Source of the DNA: a virus
DNA length: 64,000 bases
Virus record (IMG/VR): IMGVR_UViG_3300030617_000007
Location: 1-64,000 of that record
Reading direction: 5' to 3' (one strand)
Positions 59,008 to 64,000 of this stretch are shown in pieces (the stretch's first letter is position 1; each line of letters opens with the position of its first letter). The notes below the pieces were generated by a model. The model worked only from the letters and a program-made list of their open reading frames with translations. It did no database searches and was not told the origin of the DNA. Position numbers and translations under genes: made by a program.

Positions 59008-59336
59008 CACACGTAGAAGGTTGCTTGTTATTGTCGGCGGACGCGAGGGCAGAACTCGCCACCTCCACCATAAATTGATCTTGATTCGATTATGGGGGTG
59101 ACTCAGTTTCGACGGCGGCTGATAGTGGGTACAACTTGCGTGTCGGGAATTTGTTAGCTTCGCCCGTAAAAAGAAACTCGCAAAAAGAAATGTCACGAAC
59201 AATGACGAAATGGCTTCGATCCGCAACATGGTGATGTTCCCCTCGGCTTCGGCTGGGCACGACATCGACACCAAGGTGCGAGTAGCCGATCTGGTTGCAG
59301 CCTAAGCTGCTAAGGTAGTCCCTGCCTCACAGGGAC
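59003..59336 (+). ncRNA. ssrA: circularly permuted (two-piece) tmRNA
   Basis: The acceptor piece comes first: T-arm GCGAG-GGCAGAA-CTCGC (59043-59059), acceptor strand CACCTCC (59060-59066), A and an encoded CCA (to 59070). After a 23-base spacer the coding piece starts with GGGGGTG (59094-59100), which pairs with CACCTCC, then ACTCAGTTTCGACGG. AGGTTGCTTGTTATTG (59018-59033) pairs with TGATAGTGGG and CAACTT (59120-59137), joining the pieces. CGGG...CCCGTAAAAA is a PK1-like element. The tag frame ends GTT GCA GCC TAA inside the hairpin GCAGC-CTAA-GCTGC. A final hairpin (GTCCCTG/CAGGGAC) marks the 3' side. Both outer ends are approximate. Confidence 0.85.
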
Positions 59337-59584
59337 ACACATTGAAGTCTAGACCCGCCTCCTAAAAAGAGCAATCTCCGGTGCCATCGTGCTCGGAAGT
59401 AATGGCGCACTCCATCCCTAAGCTGAGACCCAGTAAGGGCGCTGAGAAGGTGTGCGGCGGTAGTCGGGCATTTGCAGCAATGGGAACGGCTGGCCAGTTA
59501 GTTCGGGGCACCCAAGGGGCGGGTTCAGGCGGGTTTCGCCGCTCCACCAAATTGAAACAAATACGTAACAAGAATCGAGAAACT
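59337..59584 (+). other. spacer after the tmRNA, unresolved
   Basis: No clear gene. A frame continuous with the next gene is open back to an ATG at 59402 and would add a basic Gly-rich N-terminus. The DNA also ends a GC-rich stretch with GCCGCTCCACCA (59537-59548), which looks like a tRNA 3' end, but I could not fold a cloverleaf. Either reading is uncertain. Confidence 0.35.
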
Positions 59585-60205
59585 ATGACACCGAACATTC
59601 ATTTCACCAGCGACGAACATTTCGGACATCGAAACGTAATGCTCGGCTTTCTAGATCACAAGACCGGTCTACCAACCTCAAAGCCTCGTCCCTGGGGGAC
59701 TCTCGAAGAGATGACTGAGGGAATGATCGACCGGCACAATTATGTCGTCAAGTCCGGTGACCTCGTGTACCATTTGGGAGACGCTTTTTGGAGAACTTTT
59801 GGCGTCGACAATGCAATTGAAGTCATGCAACGTCTAAACGGGAACCACTACTACATCTTCGGCAACCATGAAGAGTTGTTTGAAGAGGCTGGGCGTTCGG
59901 TGACTCTCAAGCATCAGTTTGTGTGGTTGAAGGATCGTGCGAAGCTAAAGGTTCAGCTCGATCCTACGAAGTCCAAGAAGCAGATGATCGTGCTCGATCA
60001 CTTTGCCGGGCGTGTGTGGGATAAGTCTCATAGCGGATCGTGGCAGTTATATGGCCACAGTCACGGCGCTCTACCTGAGCAGGACGACCTCCTGTCGTTC
60101 GACGTAGGAGTCGATGCAAACAACTGGTATCCGGTATCCATCGAAGAGGTGGCGCAGCGGATGTCTCTCAAGGGAAAGCCGAATCGTTTCGGCCAACACG
60201 GATAA
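59585..60205 (+). CDS. metallophosphoesterase (small, calcineurin-like)
   Basis: 206 residues from the ATG at 59585: TSDEHFGH, GDLVYHLGDAFW, FGNHEELF, YGHSHG and FDVGVDANNW are the metal-binding motifs, in the order found in short phage and bacterial phosphoesterases. Substrate unknown. The weak site GAGAAACT precedes the ATG; an upstream extension to 59402 is open. Confidence 0.85.
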   Translation: MTPNIHFTSDEHFGHRNVMLGFLDHKTGLPTSKPRPWGTLEEMTEGMIDRHNYVVKSGDLVYHLGDAFWRTFGVDNAIEVMQRLNGNHYYIFGNHEELFEEAGRSVTLKHQFVWLKDRAKLKVQLDPTKSKKQMIVLDHFAGRVWDKSHSGSWQLYGHSHGALPEQDDLLSFDVGVDANNWYPVSIEEVAQRMSLKGKPNRFGQHG

Positions 60206-60214
60206 GGATCAGGC

Positions 60215-60898
60215 GTGGCTTATAAAGGTATAGGAGAATCGGTAGCGGCTTTGAAGAAGGTCACAGGTACCGACTTAGATCACCTAAAAGCCACGCCTAT
60301 TTCTCTCGAAGAGTTCAAAGCTAAACAGGCCGCTAACCAGCATCTTGTAACTCCGGTGTTCAAGCCTAAGTCACCACAATGGATACAACCGGGGTCGTAC
60401 AAATCCAGCAAGCCACAAATGTTCATTCTTCCGAAAAAGGAAGCTCCACCAAAAGAACATATCGGAGATTGGGAAAGAGCAATGCCACCTGAAGGAACCG
60501 CAGTAGACTACATCCTCGACGGCATCACGACAAAGCTAGGGGTATCTACGCCGCCCAAGCTCGTGCATGAGTGCCATCCCGGTCTGATGGATCGTGTATC
60601 GATGGCGACGAACGATAACGTTCAACTTCAGAATCGTTCCATGCACTATGGCTCTTCGTTCGACTACCGACTATACTGCGACCGCTGCAAGCAAACTCAG
60701 GTTCTTCTCACGACGCAAGTCAATCACGTCGAAGACCCCGACGACGCTATAGTAGCCTTCTGCATGGCTCACCAGCACAACGGAAAAGCAAATAACGCGT
60801 TGAAGGTGCTGTCGGCCTTTGCAAACGTATCGTATTCGGAGGCGGGTTCGTTGGAGCCAAAAGCTACGCGTAAATTCCGCGATGATGGAGATGAATGA
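60215..60898 (+). CDS. hypothetical protein with C-terminal RKFRD tail
   Basis: 227 residues, GTG start with AAGGATC upstream. A Lys/Pro-rich first half; YCDRCKQTQVLLTTQ suggests one metal-binding cysteine pair. The end, TRKFRDDGDE, resembles the end of the following protein. No family recognised. Confidence 0.6.
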   Translation: MAYKGIGESVAALKKVTGTDLDHLKATPISLEEFKAKQAANQHLVTPVFKPKSPQWIQPGSYKSSKPQMFILPKKEAPPKEHIGDWERAMPPEGTAVDYILDGITTKLGVSTPPKLVHECHPGLMDRVSMATNDNVQLQNRSMHYGSSFDYRLYCDRCKQTQVLLTTQVNHVEDPDDAIVAFCMAHQHNGKANNALKVLSAFANVSYSEAGSLEPKATRKFRDDGDE

Positions 60899-61857
60899 TA
60901 TCCTCTCTTATGAGCCTCTTGAACCAGGGTTTCTCACCGTTGCCGAACGAGCCAAAAGAGCCCGAGTCAGTGAAGCAAACGCTAGGGCCAAGTTCGTTGG
61001 AGAAGCTAGAACCTACCTCAGTCTCCAAACTAGCATCTACGACTTGCCCATCCATGGGCTTGTACGTCCCGTTGGATATAAATTCAGACCCTTTATGGAA
61101 GCCGTGGCCGAGCAGTCCAATAAATCCAAACTACGTTTTAGACTATTCCGAGATGAAGACTAAACAAGAGCCTAAGAACTTAAATACCGATCCTACTACA
61201 CCGCCGATCACCTTCGAGTACCGATGGAGTCTATGGGGAGGAGGGCCGTGTCTCATTCAGGAAGACCTATGCTACGTATTCCCAGAAGCCACTACAGTAG
61301 AGGATTTGGTATCAAAACACTTGGCATATCTTCCACCTGGTAGGACACTCAAGGACATGGCGTACGTCTCCGCAGTCATGCCGTACAAAAAGCAGTCAGA
61401 AGTCCCGAAGCTCCCGCCCGACGACACGCTCGTGGTTCCGGCCAAAACTTATAAGGGTGTTCTTTCCACCCCGAAATTTTCAGACCCTTCTCAGCAGATA
61501 GCTTCGGCGGCCAGCTACTACGAGCAGAAGATGGGGGGTAGCTATGCAAACCAGCAGGCCAATGCTAATGCGCTCTTTGGTCTTGGGTATGGACAATCAG
61601 GACTATCCAGTATCGGGGGTATTCCAGACAGCGTCATTCAGGCCGGACTAGAAGCTCAGGCTTATAAGAAATCCGTACCATCCATGCTCACGTACTCACC
61701 AAAGAAGATCACTCCTTTGGCGTCGCTAACTCCCGAGCAGATCAAAGCAATAAAGGACGGAGCGATGGATCATTTGCTTGACAAAGAGGATCAGGCTCCT
61801 GTAGAATTGGAAGTAGTAACAGTCCCAACGGGTAGAAAGTTTAGAGACGAGGACTAA
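60895..61857 (+). CDS. hypothetical protein with C-terminal RKFRD tail (320 aa)
   Basis: ATG overlaps the previous stop (ATGA) with GGAG upstream. The Pro/Ser/Lys-rich N-terminal ~110 residues look disordered. A folded part begins FEYRWSLWGGG. A Gly/Ala/Gln-rich stretch (YANQQANANALFGLGYGQSG) follows, and the protein ends PTGRKFRDED. A second frame over 60900-61163 is also open but lacks a better start. Confidence 0.6.
   Translation: MISSLMSLLNQGFSPLPNEPKEPESVKQTLGPSSLEKLEPTSVSKLASTTCPSMGLYVPLDINSDPLWKPWPSSPINPNYVLDYSEMKTKQEPKNLNTDPTTPPITFEYRWSLWGGGPCLIQEDLCYVFPEATTVEDLVSKHLAYLPPGRTLKDMAYVSAVMPYKKQSEVPKLPPDDTLVVPAKTYKGVLSTPKFSDPSQQIASAASYYEQKMGGSYANQQANANALFGLGYGQSGLSSIGGIPDSVIQAGLEAQAYKKSVPSMLTYSPKKITPLASLTPEQIKAIKDGAMDHLLDKEDQAPVELEVVTVPTGRKFRDED
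61778..61807 (+). promoter_or_regulatory. possible promoter inside a coding region
   Basis: CTTGACAAA context: TTGACA (61778-61783), an 18-base spacer and TAGAAT (61802-61807). It would transcribe the membrane protein and nucleotidyltransferase genes. It may be a chance match within codons. Confidence 0.4.
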
Positions 61858-62039
61858 TGATGATTTTCGCATTCCTAGTGTATCTCCTGATCGGGGCTAT
61901 TTGGATCGGTATTATAATGACCGAGGCCATACAGCAAGGCGAGTTTGAAAGCAATAAGCCTATTTTGGTATTCATGGCTATGGTCACGGCTATTCTGTTC
62001 TGGCCGGTTATCTTTGTGATGATTGCGATGGAGGACTGA
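61857..62039 (+). CDS. small two-pass membrane protein (60 aa)
   Basis: Two hydrophobic helices (FAFLVYLLIGAIWIGIIM and VFMAMVTAILFWPVIFVMIAM) around an acidic loop. Start overlaps the previous stop (TAATG), and the next ATG overlaps its stop. Role unknown; it could alter the host membrane. Confidence 0.6.
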   Translation: MMIFAFLVYLLIGAIWIGIIMTEAIQQGEFESNKPILVFMAMVTAILFWPVIFVMIAMED

Positions 62040-62194
62040 TGAACTCAGGCGGTGGCGCTAGGACTTGTACAGTGAAGTGTGCAAAATGTTTGAAACCTGT
62101 TGTCTGGAATATAGACATAGGTCAATGGGAGCACGTCGACAACGCGTCGAAGTGCAGATACAAAGGCGTGCCAATAGCAGGAGAGGCAAGATAA
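62039..62194 (+). CDS. small zinc-binding-like protein (51 aa)
   Basis: CTVKCAKCLKPVVW and a later cysteine (ASKCRYKG) give four cysteines, a likely zinc site. The start overlaps the previous stop. No family recognised. Confidence 0.55.
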   Translation: MNSGGGARTCTVKCAKCLKPVVWNIDIGQWEHVDNASKCRYKGVPIAGEAR

Positions 62195-62196
62195 GC

Positions 62197-63249
62197 ATGA
62201 GCGAGAGCGTAGTAGTCAAGATCAAATTTGGCAGTCACCTTTACGGCACGAGCACACCCTGGTCCGATACCGATTACAAGTCTGTGTACCTGCCATCTGC
62301 CTCCGACATCCTGCTTGGCCGGGTGAAGAAGACCATGCGTGAGGGACGTCGCGATAAGGCCGAGGGTGAGAAGAACCTGCCTACCGACATCGACAACGAA
62401 GCCTATAGCCTAGACTACTTTTTCGAGCTGCTTGCTTCCGGTCAGACTGTGGCTATCGACATGCTCTTCGCACCGGAACCCGAGATCACCTCGCCTACCT
62501 GGAAGATGATCCAGCGGAATCGTGACAAACTTATCACGAAGAAGGCTAGCGTGTTCCTGGGCTACTGCCGTCAGCAGGCGAACAAGTATGGGATTAAAGG
62601 GAGCCGAGTTGCGGCGGCTCGTGCGGCGGCATCGTTCTTCAAGCAGGCCTATGAGACGTGTGGGGCAACCTTCAAAGTTGAAGGTATGTCAGATTATATC
62701 CCAGGCTTAGTCAGAATCCATCCAGATCACATGGCGATCACTCATTACGACGATCCGAAAGGCGTGCGACCGAGCGAGGTGTACTTCGAGTGCTGCAATC
62801 GGAAAGTCCCGTTCAAAGCTTCGGTCAAGTTGGCTGCTGAAATCTTCACCAAGATATTCGAGAACTACGGAGCGCGTGCTCTCCAGGCTGAGTCGAATGA
62901 AGGTGTAGACTGGAAGGCTCTGTCCCACGCCGTCCGCGTCGGTCACGAAGCCCTCGAACTCATGTCCACCGGCAAGGTCACGTTCCCGCTGCACAACGCG
63001 GCGCACGTCCTAGAGATCAAGCAGGGAAAACTTCCCTACGAACAGGTCTCGAAAGAGATCGAGGACTTGCTCGACACGGTGGAGGCTGCGGAAAAGATTT
63101 CTGTGCTCCGCGATGAGCCGGACTACGAATGGATTGACAGATTCGTGAAACGAGAGCATAGTTACATCGTGCGACATGCATCCTACGCCGAAATAGAGGG
63201 CAGCAACAAAGGGAAGACTGACGTAGTATTCTCTGGCCCGATCTGCTAA
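62197..63249 (+). CDS. predicted nucleotidyltransferase (pol beta superfamily)
   Basis: 350 residues from the ATG at 62197. The N-terminal GSHLYGTSTPWSDTDYKSVYL has the GS...G...SD.D pattern of the minimal nucleotidyltransferase fold, with D.D as metal ligands. A helical second half follows, as in phage and bacterial relatives of unknown target. It could add a nucleotide to a protein, a small molecule or an RNA end; none can be preferred. CAGGAGAGG lies upstream. Confidence 0.8.
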   Translation: MSESVVVKIKFGSHLYGTSTPWSDTDYKSVYLPSASDILLGRVKKTMREGRRDKAEGEKNLPTDIDNEAYSLDYFFELLASGQTVAIDMLFAPEPEITSPTWKMIQRNRDKLITKKASVFLGYCRQQANKYGIKGSRVAAARAAASFFKQAYETCGATFKVEGMSDYIPGLVRIHPDHMAITHYDDPKGVRPSEVYFECCNRKVPFKASVKLAAEIFTKIFENYGARALQAESNEGVDWKALSHAVRVGHEALELMSTGKVTFPLHNAAHVLEIKQGKLPYEQVSKEIEDLLDTVEAAEKISVLRDEPDYEWIDRFVKREHSYIVRHASYAEIEGSNKGKTDVVFSGPIC

Positions 63250-63252
63250 CCA

Positions 63253-64000
63253 ATGGCAACTCAAACCGGAGTGAACATAGAAATGGCGTATCCACAGAAG
63301 GCCGAACTGAAAGCCGCATCTGAAGCTAACGACGAGCAAATCGGCTTTGAGATTTTGAAGCTGATGAAGATGGTCTTTGGCGACGGGCGCGGCTTTGCGC
63401 ATCAGCTACCTTTGCAGACCATAGATCCAAACCACCGTGTTCAGTTTGGATGGCATGATCCTGTAGACGGCTCTCGGCAGATTTGGCACGGAAGCTCTTG
63501 GACCGATGCCTGGGAAAGCTACCTCAAGACTTCGGTACCCGAGACAGGTCCGTGGGTGAACTGTGACGGTAGACCTTTCACCGATGCGTTTCACTTCCAA
63601 GCCACTCCATTACCCTCCGCCATGGCGACGCTGGGCGCGGCGTTGCAGTCGGAGCCTGATCCAGATATCTACGAGGTAAAGAACTCGAAGAACTTCAAGT
63701 CCTTCGAGTCCAAAGGCTTCGACGCGGCGGTAGGTTACAACATCAAATTCAATAGCAGTCCCAGCCCGTATAGTAACACCAAGATCATAAATGGTAGTGG
63801 TATGGTTCTCCCTGTGCAGAGCGTCTACGTCAACCTACCGGCTCCGCTTGATCCACCGGCACCGAAGTACGTCGAGAAGACAGACTACGTTGAAGACCCT
63901 TCGACCGGCGCATACAAATACTACACCTACAAGGTACCGGCTCCGCAGGTTACCCAGAAATCTTATCCTGATCCGATCCAGCCTCCGTCTTGGGGCACAA
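63253..64000 (+). CDS. hypothetical protein, cut by window end
   Basis: Open frame of 249 codons without a stop up to the last base. Begins MATQTGVNIEMAYPQKAEL (an ATG ten codons later with GGAG upstream is possible). Helical N-terminus, then Trp/His-rich part (FGWHDPVDGSRQIWHGSSW) and Pro/Tyr-rich C-terminal repeats (APKYVEKTDYVEDPS). No family recognised. Confidence 0.65.
   Translation, partial: MATQTGVNIEMAYPQKAELKAASEANDEQIGFEILKLMKMVFGDGRGFAHQLPLQTIDPNHRVQFGWHDPVDGSRQIWHGSSWTDAWESYLKTSVPETGPWVNCDGRPFTDAFHFQATPLPSAMATLGAALQSEPDPDIYEVKNSKNFKSFESKGFDAAVGYNIKFNSSPSPYSNTKIINGSGMVLPVQSVYVNLPAPLDPPAPKYVEKTDYVEDPSTGAYKYYTYKVPAPQVTQKSYPDPIQPPSWGT

Noticed and set aside
59094-59548. A standard (non-permuted) tmRNA from GGGGGTG to the GCCGCTCCACCA at 59548
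   Set aside because: The 59548 end pairs poorly with the 5' strand and has no proper T-arm, whereas the upstream CACCTCCACCA gives perfect acceptor, T-stem and inter-piece helices, so the permuted form is favoured.
60900-61163. Alternative reading frame reading YEPLEPGFLTVAERAKRARVS...
   Set aside because: It has no better ribosome site, is embedded in the 320-residue gene that continues with a consistent frame, and ends abruptly.
1-64000. CRISPR array
   Set aside because: No series of regularly spaced direct repeats was seen; repeats found are single hairpins or short tandem units.
1-64000. Integrase, excisionase or CI-type repressor, suggesting a temperate phage
   Set aside because: No such protein could be recognised in the window; the gene set looks lytic, though genes outside the window are unknown.

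Overview
This window is most of a tailed double-stranded DNA phage genome, and the morphogenesis genes point to a podovirus-like (T7/N4-grade) particle. It carries a T7 gp4-type primase-helicase, a family A DNA polymerase, an N4-gp56-type major capsid protein, a portal, a large terminase subunit, paired gp11-like tail adaptor proteins and large internal virion proteins. No RNA polymerase gene is visible. The recognisable promoters are host sigma70-type, so transcription by the host polymerase is the simplest reading. The host cannot be fixed from this sequence. A circularly permuted (two-piece) tmRNA gene points weakly to Alphaproteobacteria, or to another lineage with permuted ssrA.

Layout. 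(1) 1-9.83 kb, plus strand: primase-helicase, a protein-kinase-like protein, an endonuclease VII-like gene, a Mom-like DNA-modification gene, recA, a cupin-like protein, a possible holin with a GH24 lysozyme, a MazG-like pyrophosphohydrolase and a metallophosphoesterase. A bidirectional terminator near 9.86 kb separates this arm from the opposing one. (2) 9.87-54.9 kb, minus strand, read leftwards from about 54.9 kb: RNase HI, an HNH nuclease, an Ala-rich protein, a tRNA block, small virion proteins, a glycosyltransferase, a dual-specificity phosphatase, terminase, portal (interrupted by a group I intron), scaffold, capsid, decoration protein, tail adaptors, a cassette of tail-fibre proteins, the tail nozzle protein, internal virion proteins (one with a transglycosylase domain, one with an HExxH peptidase motif), possible lysis proteins, a dATP/dGTP phosphatase-like protein and a class II ribonucleotide reductase. 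(3) 55.1-64 kb, plus strand: DNA polymerase, small proteins, the permuted tmRNA, another metallophosphoesterase, a nucleotidyltransferase, and a final gene that runs off the window. If the genome is circular or circularly permuted, regions 3 and 1 would form one replication arm opposing one structural arm.

Most striking points. A two-piece tmRNA can be folded at 59.0-59.34 kb: 7-bp acceptor stem, 5-bp T-stem, a 16-bp helix with a two-base bulge joining the pieces, a pseudoknot-like element, and a tag ending in VAA. A small group I intron splits the portal gene. Several sigma70 promoters sit so close to their genes that the start codon falls at or within a few bases of the expected +1 (leaderless arrangement). 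Tail-protein modules are shared among neighbouring genes. All functional calls come from reading motifs by eye; no database search was run.
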